DNA of 64,000 nt from Paguma larvata (Eukaryota > Chordata > Mammalia > Carnivora > Viverridae), in assembly GCA_030068075.1 (NCBI GenBank), contig CM057835.1, positions 71,315,895 through 71,379,894 on the forward strand. Reading direction: 5' to 3'. Position numbers and translations under genes: made by a program. Below the pieces are notes generated by a model. It did no database searches and was not told the origin of the DNA. It worked only from the letters and a program-made list of their open reading frames with translations. Shown here in pieces: positions 1-13,021 of the stretch (positions are counted from its first letter, which is position 1; each line of letters opens with the position of its first letter).

Positions 1-126
1 CACCTATTGTTGATATGATCATGTGGGTTTTCTTGTTAAGTCTGCTAGGAATTTTGAGTGATTTTGGAGTGTTGAACCAACCTTACGTTCCAGGAGATAA
101 ACTTTACTTGGTCATGATATATTTCT

Positions 127-149
127 GTGTCTGTGTGTGTGTGTGTGTT
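127..149. repeat. (GT)n microsatellite
   Basis: A short GT run inside the antisense L1, with one interruption. Confidence 0.85.
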
Positions 150-749
150 CGCTTCCTTTCATTTTCTTATATTTTCTTGAGCATTTTTGTACTCAAGGTT
201 CATGACAGTTACTGGTCTGTAGTTTTTCCTTGTACTATCTTTTTCTGGATTCGATATGAGACTAATATTGGCCTCATAAAATGAGTTTGGAAGTTATCTG
301 TTTCCTAGAAGAGCTTGTAAAGAATTGGTATAATTTCTTTTTAAATGTTTGGTGAAACTGTCTGGGCTTAGGGGTTTTTGTTTATTTTTGTAGTTTGTCA
401 ACAGCGACTTTGGTGTCTTTTGTAGGATGTGATTGTTCAAGTTATCTATTTCTTGATCGAGTTCTGGTAGTTTGTGTCTTTCAAGGATTCAACCCATTTC
501 ATCTAGTTATCAAATTTATGTACATAAAGTTGTTCGTAATATTTCCTTTTGGTGTCTGTGGGATCCAGAGTGAGATCTCGTCTTTCATTCCTGATTTTAC
601 TAATTTGTTTTCTTTATTTTTTTCTTGGTCAGTCTGGCTATAGGTTTATCAATTTTATTGTTTCCCCCAGCACCACCAGAATAAGCTTTTGTTTTCAATT
701 ATTTTTCTGGGTTTTTTTCCCCCCAATATTATTGTTTTCTGCCTTTATC

Positions 750-950
750 TTTTTTTTAAGTGTATTTATGTATTTTCAGAGAGAAGGAGAGGGAGGGAGG
801 AGCAGAGAGAGGGAGAGAGAGAATCCCAAAAAGCTTCTGCATTGTCAGCACAGAGCCCAGTGAGGGGCTTGATCTCACGAACTGCAAGATTATGACCTGA
901 GCTGAGATCAAGAAACAGGCACTTAACCAGCTGAGCCACCCAGTTGCCCC
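750..950 (-). mobile_element. Carnivore SINE (SINEC/CAN type), antisense
   Basis: T-rich start (complement of the A tail), purine-rich GAGAGAGG body, then the complement of the tRNA-Lys-like head ending 'GAGCCACCCAGTTGCCCC'. It is diverged and lies within the antisense L1. Confidence 0.9.
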
Positions 951-1101
951 AATCTTTATTATTTCCTTTTTACTTGTTTTGCTCTTCTCTTTTAGTTTTT
1001 AAAGATGGAAACTTAAATTATTGACTTGAGACTTTTCTAATACAAGCATTTGATACTATAAATTTATCTCTGGGCACTGCTTTAGCTGCATCCTGCACAT
1101 C

Positions 1102-1333
1102 TTTTTTTTTTTTTTTTTTTTTTTAGCTTTTTTTATTTTTTATTTTTGAGAGACATAGAGACAGAGCATGAGCAGTGGAAGGGCAGAGAGAGAAGGAGAT
1201 ACAGAATCTGAAGTAGGCTCCAGGCTCTGAGCCGTCAGCACAGAGCCCGACGTGGGCCTCGAACTCACAGACCCTGAGATCATGACCTGGGCTGAAGTAG
1301 GCCACTTAACCGACTAAGCCACCCAGGCGCCCC
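1102..1333 (-). mobile_element. Carnivore SINE, antisense, with clear target-site duplication
   Basis: Full-length antisense SINE with a long T run and head ending 'GCCACCCAGGCGCCCC'. It is flanked by 'TGCATCCTGCACATCTT' (1087-1103) and 'TGCATCCTACACATCTT' (1334-1350), a 17-bp target-site duplication with one mismatch, inserted in the older L1. Confidence 0.95.
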
Positions 1334-1535
1334 TGCATCCTACACATCTTGATACATTGTATTTTTATTTTAATCTCCTTTAAATCATTTGCCCATTTTC
1401 CTTGGGACTCCCTCTTTGGCCTTTGGATCATTTAGTAGTGTCTTCATTTAATTTCCAAATATTTGGGAGTTTTCCGATGTCATTCTGCTTTTGATGTTTA
1501 GTTTGATTCCATATGGCCAAAGCCATGTGAATTTA

Positions 1536-1672
1536 TTTCTTATTACTGCTGTAATAAGTTACCATAACCTTAGTGGCTTAAAACAACACAAGTTTTTTGT
1601 TTGTTTGTTTGTTTGTTTGTTTGTTTTACTGTTCTGGAGGTCAGAAGTTCAAAATGGGTCCTAAACTCTAAG
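1536..1672 (-). mobile_element. MLT1-like (MaLR) LTR fragment, antisense, with GTTT repeat
   Basis: Shows 'CTGTAATAAGTTACCATAA', 'GGCTTAAAACAACACAA' and 'GTTCTGGAGGTCAGAAGTTC', the antisense hallmarks of MLT1-type LTRs. A (GTTT)n run at about 1593-1626 replaces the A/T-rich middle. It is short and degraded. Confidence 0.65.
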
Positions 1673-2383
1673 TCTTAGTTTCTTTTCATCTGAGATGGTT
1701 TTTATTTTGCTTTCATTCCTGAAGGATAATTTCACTCTTTTCTTCTAACACTTTGTTATTATTATTGTTTTATCCTCTCTGACCTCTGTAGTGGGTGAGA
1801 AATCTACAGTCATTTGGATCTTCATTTCACTATATGTAATATGTTGGTTTTTTCCTGACTTCTTTCAAGATTTTTTATCTTTGATATTTAGCACTTTGAT
1901 TATGGTGTGTCTGGTGGCAGTTTTCTTTGTTTATCCTGTTCGAGGTTCACTGTATTTCTTGGATCCTGTACATTTAATGGCCATCACCAAATTTGAGAAT
2001 TAGCTCTGATTTCTTCAAATATTTTTTCTGCTCCAATCTCTTTCTGGGACCTCAGTGACACGAATGTTAGATGTTTTGATGTTGTCCCACAGATCCTTGA
2101 GGTTCTGGTCCAATTTTTCCTTACTCTTTTCTCTCTCTTTTGTTTAGATTGGATAATTTCTATTGATGTGTCTTTAAGTTCACTGACTCTGCTGTCATCT
2201 CCATTCCATTATTGAATTCCTTTCCAGGAAATTTTTTACAGTTGTTATTTTTCTGATTCTAAAATTTGTATATGGTTCTTTTTTAATTGCTTCTATGTCT
2301 TTGCTGAGGCCTCCTGTTCTTTCCATTTGTTTCAAGAGTCTTTGCCCTTACTTCTTGGAGCATGATTATAATAGTTGCTTTAA

Positions 2384-2608
2384 GGGGCCCCTGGGTGGCT
2401 CAGTCGGTTAAGCTTCCGACTTTGGCTCAGGTCATGATCTCGCGGTTTGTGGGTTCAAGCCCCACGTCGGGCTCTGTGCTGACAGCTCAGAGCCTGGAGC
2501 CTGCTTCAGATTCTGTGTCTCCCTCTCTCTGCCCCTCGCATGCCCATGCTCTGTTTCTCTCTCTCAATAATAAATAAAAACATCAAAAAAAATTTTTTTA
2601 ATAAAAAA
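2384..2608 (+). mobile_element. Carnivore SINE, sense, with target-site duplication
   Basis: Head 'GGGGCCCCTGGGTGGCTCAG', B-box-like 'GGGTTCAAGCCCC', felid-type body 'GAGCCTGGAGCCTGCTTCAG', CT-rich stretch and A-rich tail. Flanked by 'ATAGTTGCTTTAA' and 'ATAGTTGCTTAA'. Confidence 0.95.
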
Positions 2609-3189
2609 ATAGTTGCTTAAAAAAGTCATATTCTGATTATTCCAACATTTGGGTCATCTGGAGGGTGATGTTAGTTGATGGCCTTTTCCTTTCATAGCTT
2701 AAATTTCCACATTGTTGAATAATTTTTGGATCGTATCCTGGACGTTTCGAATGTTACATTATGAGACTCTAGATTGTTTTAGTGTTCTGGAGATATTAAT
2801 GGAGTTGTTTAAAAGACCAGTCAACCCAATTCAATTCAGACTGCACATTCTAGCCCACTCTGTGGCCAGTAGTTCCATCACCCACCCTGCCGTCCATCAG
2901 CTGGGGATCAGTTTGCAAGCTGGACAGTGGTATCAGTTCTCACCCATGTAGTTCAGTTTCCAAACCTGTGCAGTGCTGAAGACAAGTGGTTTTGCACATA
3001 TCCAGCATGAGGGTGAGCCTAGGGCTTCACACACAGACTTAAAGGATCCTTTCTTTACTTCCTTCCTCTTCCTGATCTGTCTCACACTCTCTACTTCCCC
3101 AAGTCCTGACTTGAAAGCTGGGCTCCACTCTCCCCATGCTGTCACCCAAAGATCCACTGCTACCTTACCGGTGAAGACAAGGGCTCTGG

Positions 3190-3415
3190 TTTTTTTTGTT
3201 TGTTTGTTTGTTTATTTTTTAGAGAAAGAGAGCGAGAACGCATACGCATGGGTCATGGGGAGGGGCAGAGAAAGAGGGAGACAGAGAATCCAAAGCAGGC
3301 TCCACGCTGTCAGCTCAGAGCCCGACTCGGGGCTCGAACTCACGAGCCTTGAGATCATTACCTGAGCCAAAATCAAAAGTCAGATGCTCAACTGACTGAG
3401 TCACCCAGGTGCCCC
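3190..3415 (-). mobile_element. Carnivore SINE, antisense
   Basis: T/GTTT-rich start, GA-rich body and complement of the head ending 'GAGTCACCCAGGTGCCCC'. Short flanking repeat 'GGGCTCTG' on both sides. Confidence 0.92.
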
Positions 3416-3744
3416 ATGGGGCTCTGCTTCTTTTGGTGGTGCTCTCCTGGTATAAAGTGGAGAGGCCACAGAACTCCATCCACCCCACAGGGCCGCTGCT
3501 GTTGCAGCTGTGTCTATAAGGGAGGGAACCGCTGCTTCATTTTTGCTGGTGTTTACCTGGAGCAAAGTAGTTAAGGTTAAAAGAGTTTAATTCACTGAAT
3601 CCTTCCTTCCTGGTCCTTTGTTTAGAGAGAGCAGGCTTTTCTGTTGTTTGGGGTTTTTTGGGTTTTTTTTCTGTACATGCCTATTGGCATTTTTGGGTTG
3701 CTCTAGTGCTCATGCTGGGATAGATGGGAGGTAAAAAAATTCCA

Positions 3745-4017
3745 GCTCCTCTGTAGGATAAGACAATGGTGAGACATTCGTCTGAACACATAGAATCTAC
3801 AACACTGAGAGCAAACAAACCCTAACACAAACTATGAGCTTTGGGTGATGATGATGTATCCATGTGGGTTTATCAGTTGTGACACACGCACCGCTCTGCT
3901 GGGGTGTTGATAACGGGCAGAGCTGTGCATGAGTGTGGGCGGGGGATATGGAGAGTCTGTACCTTCCTTTCAGTTTTGCTATGAACCTAAAACTGCTCTG
4001 AAAGAAATTAAGTTTAA
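3745..4017 (+). mobile_element. L1 3'-end fragment, sense
   Basis: Contains the old L1 3'UTR pattern: 'ACTATGAGCTTTGGGTGATG', 'GTTGATAACGGGCAGAG', 'GAACCTAAAACTGCTCTG', ending 'GAAATTAAGTTTAAAGC'. Recognised from memory of the consensus only. Confidence 0.55.
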
Positions 4018-4892
4018 AGCAAACAGAAAACCAGAGAAGGCACTTTCAGGCGTCTCTCAAGTCCTGAGATACCTTCCCGGTTGCTTCTGCTCTCATCTGC
4101 CTTTCAGAGTCCCACAGTAGTGATTTCATGTGTTTTGCCCAAAATCTGTAGTGATGGTGAGTGGGAAAACATGGAGTGCACTTTCTCCATCTTGCCTGGA
4201 ACTGGAAGTTCAAGCTTCTGCCTTTGAATTTCCTTCTTTGTGTGTGTGGTGGTGCTCCCTGGGATTGGCCCCTATCCTCAGACCTCATTTTGAGGGTCGT
4301 GACCTGTGCTGCTCACCTCTGCCTTCCCCAGTAACTTCCCTGTGGCCCCTCCCTGAACCTCAAGCCTGGCCTGGCTGCCGCTCACACTGCAGCCCGAGCA
4401 GCTTCCAACCTGTGATGCTCCAGAAGCACTTTTGCTACTTTGTAGGTTTACTCAGTGGTATTATACCCTGGTTTGTTCACTGCCTGCTCTGCTTCAGGCC
4501 CTTCTGTTGATATCGTGGCCCGAGTCAGAGGTCCTTGCAGGGTAGGTATAGCCATCTGCCTGCATTTCTAGCAGGGAGAAAGGCTTCAGGCCACGAATGC
4601 AAGGAGATCTTTGGCAAGATTGGGAATTCCTGGCCAGAGGATCCCAGAAATCGCCTCCCCGCTCCTGCCTGTCTTGCATGCCAAGGCCTGCCTTCCCACC
4701 AGCCTGCTCCCAACCCCACATCCAGCTGTCATTCCCTAGAGCACCCACCCTGTGCAGTTGTCATGGACACATAGCATTCCTTCGTGGAATGCACTCCATC
4801 ATGTGGGGTTCCAGCTTCTGTGTGGTGGGGGCCACAGGTGGAGTGGGGAGCCCAGCGTCCAGAACCATCTGACAGGACAGATGGCGACAGGC

Positions 4893-4995
4893 GAGCCCTT
4901 GTTTTCCCATTTGTCAAATGGGAGTGATTCTAGGAACTTACAGGGCTGTGTCGGGGTTAGCAGTAAGGTCTATAACAGCCTGGCACGCTGTAGAT
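4893..4995 (-). mobile_element. MIR SINE fragment, antisense
   Basis: 'CCCATTTGTCAAATGGGAG' and the following 'TAACAGCCTGGCACGCTGTAG' follow the reverse MIR pattern (cf. 'TCATCTGTAAAATGGGGATA'). Confidence 0.5.
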
Positions 4996-5739
4996 GCCTG
5001 GGAACGGGGAAGGAGGGGTTTTGTTTCAGAGAAGATTTCCCTACTCCACTTCTGTATGGGGACCAGAAGCACATGCCACGGTGGGGGTGGGGGTGCTGTG
5101 GTGTTGAGGGGTGCCCTGGACATAGGCTGCGTTGTGTGGAGGCTGTGCTGGCTGTGATGGCTGTGATCTCCCCAGCCTGTTCCTGCAGGAATGGAATCCA
5201 GCAAGAATGCGCGGTGCGTTCTTCCCTGGATGCTTGAGCCACCTGCACCATCTGGCCAGGCTCATGGAGCACATGGGCCTGTGAGTTATGTCCCCACCCA
5301 TGCCTGCTCCCACGTTTATGCTCCATTTTCAGAGGGAGAATCTGACCCCTGGCTAAAATTTCAGGTGGGGGAAGGAAGTCCCAGACGAGTTAGTAAGTCT
5401 TTGGGGGGTCTTCCTGTCCTCTTTCTCGGCCCTTCCTGCTTCCCCCTGTGGCCCTGCAATTCCTGCCTGCTCCCCAGGACTCCCTTGGCCTCTCTGAAGG
5501 CCACTCATCATTTAGATGCTGAGCCACCTTGTCTCAGGATGTGCTGTCAACTTAGTATCTCCAACCTTAGCTCTGTTCCCTAATTTTATGTTGCTATTTA
5601 GGTTCCCTAGCAATTGAAAGCCGCAAGACTCAGTGCTTAACCAAGGACAGGGCCTGCTGATTTCTAAGCCTCAGGCCCAGCTTGGGTGATAGAACCTAGG
5701 ACCCCCAGTGCCCCTGGGCATGCGCCATCCTGGAAGCTG

Positions 5740-5905
5740 CCCTGTGCCAAGCACCATGCCTAGCACCTTCTCCTCAGGGCTTGTTAGCCCTTCTTATTGA
5801 TAAGAAGCCTAGGTCCTAGAGAGATAAAGTAACTTGCCAAGGTCACCCAGCTGGGCAGTGGTAAGTCTGGGTTTGAGCCAAGATCCATGCTGCCCTGCAT
5901 ATGAG
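5740..5905 (+). mobile_element. MIR SINE, sense
   Basis: 'TGTGCCAAGCACCATGCCTA' then 'AAGTAACTTGCCAAGGTCAC' and 'GGGTTTGAGCC', in MIR order. Confidence 0.7.
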
Positions 5906-8900
5906 TTCTGCCTCAAGGCAGCAGCTCAGGTGCAACCAGCATGGGGGTGGCAGATCCTGTCACTTGGAAAGGCAGGAGCCAGAGGGGCAGACGGGACCTA
6001 ACTGGGAGTGAGGTTCCAGCCCAGCTTGGCACCCACCACCTCTCTGTCCCTGTAGCTAGTCAGCAGTGAGCTGGCCTGATGCACCTGTGGGCACTCATAT
6101 GGCCCTGTCCTGCCCCAGCCTCAAGGTGAGGCAGCCAATGAAAGGGATTATAAGTGCCGCCATGTCACAGGATGGTGGGAGGGCTTATTAACAAGGAGCA
6201 TGCTGTGGGGTCTGGCTGAGTAGCTGCTGTTCTATGGCAGTTTGGCAAAGACAAGCAGGAGCTCCCAGCCTGAGAGGCTGGGTTAGGCTCCCTTTGGTGG
6301 ACGCACATGCCTCCTACATGTGCACATGCCTACACACACATGCGCCACACACGCTTCACACACGTATGCAGATGTGCACACAGGTGCTACACACAGAGAG
6401 ACACAGAGGAGGAAAATACTGAGGGACAGAAATCAGCTCAGATGGTATCAGCCTGGACTTGGGTCTGGAGCCTTGGAGAGAAGACTCTTTCCATACTTTT
6501 GGGATCTAATGGGAGATTTCCCCTCCAGGGCTCCTCTACTCCTGCTTTTGTCTTCTGGGACCCCTTGAGGGCTGCCTGCAGGGCCCCAACCAGAGAGCAT
6601 AATCTGCATTAGTGCCTCCCAAGGCCCGCTTGCTTGCCTGTGGCAGCATCTCCCCACTTGGATGCTCAGGTTTTGAAATGTGCTTCCCAGCAGCCTGTGT
6701 AGGCTCTGGGCTCTGGCAGCATCTCCGTGCGGCTCCCACTGGCCCTTCTCCTGGCGGAGGAAGCCCGCCGCAGTTCTCCGCCCGTGGTGACAGGCTGTTC
6801 TTGTTTGGAAACAGAAGACACCATCACTGCTTTTTTGTTCCCTTTCCCAAACAATGAGGTTTAAGTTCAACGATGCATGTAAACTGTTGGCCCTGTGTGT
6901 GCACATAGTAGGCACCTGGGCCCTTAGCACCCTGTTCCCACTCAGTCAGCTTCTCCTTCCTAGTCCTCAGATAAGCACAGTGGCCCTGCCTGCTGCAGGA
7001 GGTATGCCAACCAGGGGCTCTTGGAAAATCCGTTGTTAGGCCCTGGGCACGTGGGGTCAGTGGGCAGACACTGAAGGCTTTCCAGTTGTCAGTGACCCAA
7101 AAAATCACTTTCGGTTTTTGTGACTCAGAAATGAGCTCAACCCACACACCCTTCAGATGTTCTGAAAACCTGGGCTGAGTCGTCCGGATGGCTGTCAGCT
7201 GTGGGATTGTCTAAGCGAGCGTTTTTATAGAGACCCATGCACAGCTGGACTCTCTAGAGAAAGTGAATGGAAATTTTACTATGTTTTTTACCAGCTTAAA
7301 AAGAAGGGGGAGGGTTGCCTTTAATCTCATGTTTGCCCACACCCCATGTGTTTGTTGGTGGTTATGTGTATCGGTGGTTGTTTATTTTGACCTGGGTGGG
7401 GGGAAAGGAGGGGGGGTACCATGTGCTAAATAAGTGAAGTGGGGGATGGTCCCTTTACAAATGGTCCCTGGATGGTCAGGGGACTTAGGACTCCTGGCAG
7501 CCCTAAGGAGCTTATGAATCATTGAGGAGGGGCTAGATGTGGGTTGTAAAGTAGGTGAGAAGTCAGGCTCTTATACACAGTGAGTGGGAAAAAGAACCCA
7601 GGAGAGCGTCCCCTGGTGGAGTGGGAGGTGACTGTCAGGTTAGGTCACATATGGGAGGGGGTCATTGGAGCAGCGGCTTGTGAGGAACTGGTGGAATTGA
7701 GAGGCCAAGGGAGGCCATCTGGGTGGAGAGGGTGTGAGCCAAGGCCCAGAATGGAGCATTGAGGGTGAGGGGGTCTTTGCCGCTCCTGGGGTGTCTTGGC
7801 AAAAGTCATCGGTGGCTTCCTCGCTCTGCAACATGTTGTGCCTGGTACTCCTCTCAGTCACAGTGAGCGTGGAAACCAGAGTGGGCTTGAGAACAGAGAC
7901 TCCGTTCCTGGTTCATTTCATGAGTCTTCTGGCTCTGGATTCCCTAAAAGCAACTCTGCCCCCAGCCTGCCCTCTGGGTTAGATTATTGGGTGTAAACTC
8001 TCCTGTTAAGGGAACCCTCTACACAGAGGATGGAGGGAGTAAATGTCTAGGCCCACGTCTTCTAAGGCATGTCAGGGGAGGCTGCAGAAAGGAAGGGATG
8101 CGTTACATCACTGGTGAGTTGTGGGTCTTTTTGGAAGCTTGGACTATGGCATGTGCGTGTCTGTGCCAGCTTGTTGCCCCAGCTCTGAGGCCTTCCACAT
8201 GCTGCCATTCTGGACACGCTGTCCAGGTGCTTACATCCACTAGAGAGAAGTCCGCCTCTCCAGACAGGTTCCTTGGGCTCCTGCTGTCCCGTGGGCTCTG
8301 AGCACCCCATGGCTGTCTCTACCCTGCAGTAGCAAGGTACACCATGGCTGAGTGGTGTCGGGAGCTAGGGGATGTTTGTCTGCACTGCTGCTACAGTGCT
8401 GACTCCTGCAGCCTCTTTGGAAGGGCTGGGAGAAAGTTGGTGGCTCTGAGGCGGTCCGGGTCCAGCCATCCTAACAGACTAGCACAACCTTCCAGTCGCC
8501 CCCAGCTCTTTAAGCGATACCCCCCACCCTCTGGCCAAGAGCAAAGAGTGCCTCAGGCTGGATTAAAGCAAGAATAGGGAAACACACACACCTGCTCGGC
8601 TGAGACTGGTTTTAAGGAGACAGAAAACTCATACTGGGAAGATCTGTGTGGGCACAGCAAAGCATCCTGTATATAAACTGTCAGAGTTCCTTTCATAAGG
8701 ACTGAGGGCAGACACACTCCTATGAGATGCTTGCTATGTGCCAGATGCTTCTGTGAATGTGCGGTCTGACTGGGTCTCTGCTGCTCATCTCTGCACGAGG
8801 GGTGGCAGTGCCCACCCTGGAGGTAAAGAGATACCAGGGCAGTGACCTTGGGTAGTGGGCTTGAGGCAAGGTCATAAGAAGCAGGGATTGGCCTGTTCTT

Positions 8901-11217
8901 GAAGACAGGAGACAGACCTAAAGTCTGTCTGGGAAGTCTGAGCTCAAATTCTGTGCCCTCGACAGTCTCTGAGTGAGGTGCCAGCCTGATAAGCGTGATT
9001 GCTGGGCAGAGTGACCCAGTTGAACCAAGCTGTTATTCTACCATGTGCGGTATTTCTGGGAAAAGTGCCAGGCTCAGAGCTGGTATCGGATACTTCCGGG
9101 AGCCTTTCCAGATGCCTTGTTTCCCTTGGGATCCCTTGATTCTTGAGGGAAGGGCCTCTTCCTAGTGTTTGTACACCTCATGGGCCCAGGACCTTCTGTG
9201 GGGTGGTGGTCCACTCTGCCCCTTCTGTGGGTTGAGTCTCTCTCCAGAAGACGTGACTTTCCCAAAAGGTGCTTTCAGGACTGAGCATACTGCAGACCCT
9301 CCTGGGGACCTACTGGGTCTGTCTGCTGGCTGGGCTGGCAAGTGGCCGAGATAGAGGCCTGAGTGGGCGTCTGGCATTTGTGCCATTGGGGGTGTCTTGA
9401 GGGTGTGAATCCTATCTCCTCCCACGGTGCTGGGGAAAGCAAGTCAGGGGAGACCGAGCCTGGTTCACAAGTTTGGCCAACTGAGGAGTGAGCATGGAGC
9501 CTGGACCAGGCTGTCACATCATGATGACAACTGGGATTATCACCATAGGTGATAATTCCCACATGACAGTTTCAAGTTTCAGGTCAAGAGCCAAAACTAG
9601 TCCTCTGTCTCCTCTTTCATCTGGACAGAGATCCTTGCTGACATGTTTTCCAGCTCGTTCCTCAGCTGTTCTCAAGACCTCGTGCTCCACAGAGACTCTG
9701 AGGCCCCAAGGGAATGGGGAAAACTCCAGGCCTGCTGATCCTTGCTGCTGCACAAGAGACCTGTGGGGCGGTGGAGGGCCACAGCCGTCCTGGTAGGCCA
9801 CCTCTGGGCTGCTGAGAAGGGCAGAGTGAGGCTGGCATTTGGAGCCCTAGTGGGCTTTGCGGCAGGCCAGATGGGTGGGATCACCCTGTCAGGGTCACCC
9901 TCTGACCCATGGCAGCCTGAGACCCGGTGGGTACCACAGGTTCTCACAGCCCTGGGAAGAATCCTCCCAGTAGTCCCAAACACACGAGTCCCTCTACCAC
10001 ATTTCCCAAAGTGGAGGCCTCAGCCTCACAAGGAAGTAGAGGGTGCTCCTGAGTACTCTAGGAGAAGCCAGGCAGGAGGTAATCATGCAGTTTTCTGGAA
10101 AGGAGTAACATAGCAACTACCACAGGTTTGACCATGTGGCTATTGCCAACGCTTCTGATAATTATGATAAATAATGCTTGTGTTTCTGGATGCCTCCTCC
10201 CTCTGGCAGGGGAAGGGTGGCCTGCTTGTCACTCCCTCAGGGCGTGAGGGTGGAGTGTCATTAGCCCCATTTCACTGGTGGGAACATTGAGAGATGAAAC
10301 GAGTCTCCACATGGCCACAGTAATCCCAGTTTGTTTGTTGTCTTTTTTTGGCGCATGATGGAAGAGGCCCTGGAGGTTGGGTGGATTGGGGGGAGTCTGG
10401 GAACAGAGGAATTATATTTCGTTCTCCAAATACATAAGTCAAGGATGGTAGAGTTCTTGGCCACTTGATTTTAGCGCACAGAAGGTTTTCCAGGAGAAAA
10501 TCCATTCTGCCCTAGACTTTGAGACCCTGCTGCCTGTTGGTCTGTTCCTTGGCTTTTGACATCTGCTCACGTCTGGTACATCTCATATTCTGGTGCAGAG
10601 TATAAAATATGCCCTCGCCCCACTGCCCTACCTCATCTCTGGTTCATCCCCAGGACACCTGAAGTTGGGGATCCAGCTTAGGGTGGGGCTAAACCTTCTG
10701 AACCTCCAGGAGGTGGCCTTGGCTGCGCACACCTGCCTGGGTGGATCCCTGCTTTTCAACTCGACTTGTTAGCCGTGGGGCTCAGGGAATGCTGCTTCCA
10801 CTTCCAGAACTTCAATTTTCACCTGTAAGACAAAGTATTGACTCCCTTTCAGAGACACGAGGATTTGAGGCCGTGCACCTGGCCGGTACCTGTTTCCGCA
10901 GCTATGTATTGCCCCCAGAGGTCTCAGAGCCCCTGACTCAGGCCAGCGTCCGAGGTGTCTTCTCCCCCTGTGCATCTAGAAGCCAGTAAACCTCTCAGGA
11001 GAACCATAGATCGGGGTGACCCAGGACTAGAGCAGCAGTGAGATTTGCAGACCGTGCTCTAGGACTGAGCCAGAGCTATACCCCTCCAGGGTAGGAATAT
11101 GGGTGAGCAGGAGGTGCCCTTGCCTGGTGGGGAGTCTCCAGCTTGCCTCTTTCCCACTTCCTTGTTTATTCCTCCAGGGGAAAGGACCTGAGCCTTAGAA
11201 ATCCACTGAGAACAGAG

Positions 11218-11592
11218 AAGGTCTGCCATAACAAAGCCCCACAGACGAGGGGGGCTTAAACCACAGACATTTAATTTCACAATTCTGGAGGCTGGCAAGT
11301 CCAAGATCAATGTGCTGGCCAATTCCGTTCCTGGTGGAGAACTTCTTCCTGACTTGAAGATGTCTGCCTTCTTGCTGTGTCCACACATATCAGAGAGAGA
11401 GACAGAGGGAGAGAAGTGCACATTGGTATCTCTTCCTCTTATAAGGACGCTAATCGCATCATGGGGGCCCCACTCACATGACCTCATCTAAACCTAATTA
11501 CTTCCCAAGGCCTCACCTCCAAGTACCATCACATTGGAGGTTAGGACTTCAATATGTGAATACAACGGGGACACAGACATTCAGGCCATAAC
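11218..11592 (-). mobile_element. MLT1-type MaLR LTR, antisense
   Basis: Begins 'GTCTGCCATAACAAAGCCCC', continues 'AATTCTGGAGGCTGGCAAGT', 'CTCTTATAAGGACGCTAAT' and 'CATGACCTCATCTAAACC', and ends 'CATTCAGGCCATAAC'. This is the full antisense order of an MLT1 LTR, carrying a GAGA-rich insertion near 11390. Confidence 0.8.
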
Positions 11593-11940
11593 GGGCTCAC
11601 AGGCATATTGTCAGTTTGTCCCCACAGTTGGTCTCTGACTTCTGGGTGCTGTGAAACTTGTCACTTCATTACCTTCAGTTTCCTATGTGCACATGAAGTC
11701 CCCCTTTCAGAGTACGATGAAGGGAGCAAAGTGAGCCTCCCTTCTCAGGTCCTGAGGTCAGGAAGGAAAAAGGTGTTGGGGCTTCACTCAGGAGGGAGTC
11801 TCCCATCCTTCCTGCTCTGCCCTTGAGGGAGGGGCAGTTGGTGGACTATTGTGTGGGTTCAGAATGCTGGGTTTCTGTAATTTCTGACTTGTGTAGTTGC
11901 ACGATATTCCAGTGGTTCTGGTCTGTTTTTTACAAAACAA

Positions 11941-12135
11941 TTTTTTAACATTTATTTATTTTTGAGAGACAGGGAGAGAGAGAGCACAAGCAGGGGCAGA
12001 GAGGGAGACACAGAATTGGAAGCAGGCTCCAGGCTCTGAGCTGTGAGGCTGACACAGGGCTCAAACGCATGAACCATGAGATCCTGACCTGAGCTGAAGT
12101 TGGACACTTAACTGACTGAACCACCCAGGTGCCTC
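11941..12135 (-). mobile_element. Carnivore SINE, antisense
   Basis: 'TTTTTTAACATTTATTTATT', GAGAGACAGGGAGAG body, complement of head ending 'ACCACCCAGGTGCCTC'. Flanked by 'GTTCTGGTCTGTTTTTTA' and 'GTTCTGGCCTGTTCTTGA', a diverged target-site duplication. Confidence 0.92.
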
Positions 12136-12506
12136 AAGTTCTGGCCTGTTCTTGAGTAGTGTAGTCTGGGGCAAATCTGCAGTAGCTTATCTCTGAGGGA
12201 GAGTGGCCCTGGTTAAGGAGAGCCCAGGATGCTGTGCATATATTGGGTGGACGCAGGGTGAGGGCTTCCTTCTTGCCCTCTGACCATGTGGGCTCAGTGA
12301 CTGCTCTTTTCTTCTCTCTCTGCTGTCAGAGTCTGGAGTGTGGAGGTACTATGGGTGCGCTGCTGAGTGTGGATGGCCCCCAGGTGGCTGCAGCTAGCTG
12401 GCCTGGCAGAGTCCCATTTCCATGAGTGGGTAAAGCATTGATCATGGAGACACTGGGTGGGAAGCGGCTTCTTAGAGCTGGTGCCTGATCTGCATGGTTA
12501 CTGATG

Positions 12507-12909
12507 TATTAGTTTGTTAGGGCTGCGTAACAAAGAGCCACACACTGGGTGACTCACACTATAGATGTTTATTGTCTCACAGTTATGGAGGCTGGAAGTC
12601 TGGGATCAAGGTGTCAGCAGGGTTGATTCCTTCTGAGGGCTGTAAGGGAGAATCTGTCCCAGGCCTCTTTTCTTGGTACATAGAGATGGCTGTCTTCATG
12701 TTCATGTGGTGTTCTATCATAGCTGCTGGTCTGTCTTTAAATTTCCTTTTTCTATGAGAACATAGTCATATTGGATTTTGGCCCAACCTAAGATCTTACT
12801 TGAACTTGATAAAGACTGAATCTCCAAGTAAGGTCACATTTGGATATTTTGGGGTTAATACTTCTATACATAAATTTGGGTGCCAGGGGAACACACTTCA
12901 GCCCATAAC
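12507..12909 (-). mobile_element. MLT1-type MaLR LTR, antisense
   Basis: Starts 'TGTATTAGTTTGTTAGGGCT', includes 'CACAGTTATGGAGGCTGGAA' and ends 'CACACTTCAGCCCATAACA'. Near full length and diverged. Confidence 0.8.
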
Positions 12910-13021
12910 ACTGTACTACTTCTTTTTAAAAAAGCTCTAAACCTGACTGATCATTAGCTTTTTGTTTGGGTTTTTTTTTTTTTTTCTGGGAGTGGGAAAT
13001 AAAATTTACCATCTTAACCAT

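Larger units (their letters stand above)
1..3760 (-). mobile_element. Antisense L1 LINE, degraded, with nested SINEs
   Basis: The + strand reads as the complement of L1. Positions 1-749 and 951-1535 match the reverse-transcriptase part of ORF2, including the antisense phrases 'GGCCTCATAAAATGAGTTTGG' (split over the 260s-290s) and 'TCTGGGCTTAGGGGTTTT'. About 1690-2383 and 2609-3760 resemble the antisense 5' part of an older mammalian L1/HAL1-type element. Frames are broken by stops and indels and four SINEs interrupt it, so it is inactive. A short MLT1-like piece at 1536-1672 lies between the two parts. Subfamily is uncertain and the element may be two adjacent L1 fragments. Confidence 0.75.

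Noticed and set aside
2384..2608. tRNA-like sequence (A and B boxes)
   Set aside because: The tRNA-Lys-like head belongs to a carnivore SINE with an A tail and target-site duplication; not a functional tRNA gene. The same applies to the other SINE copies.
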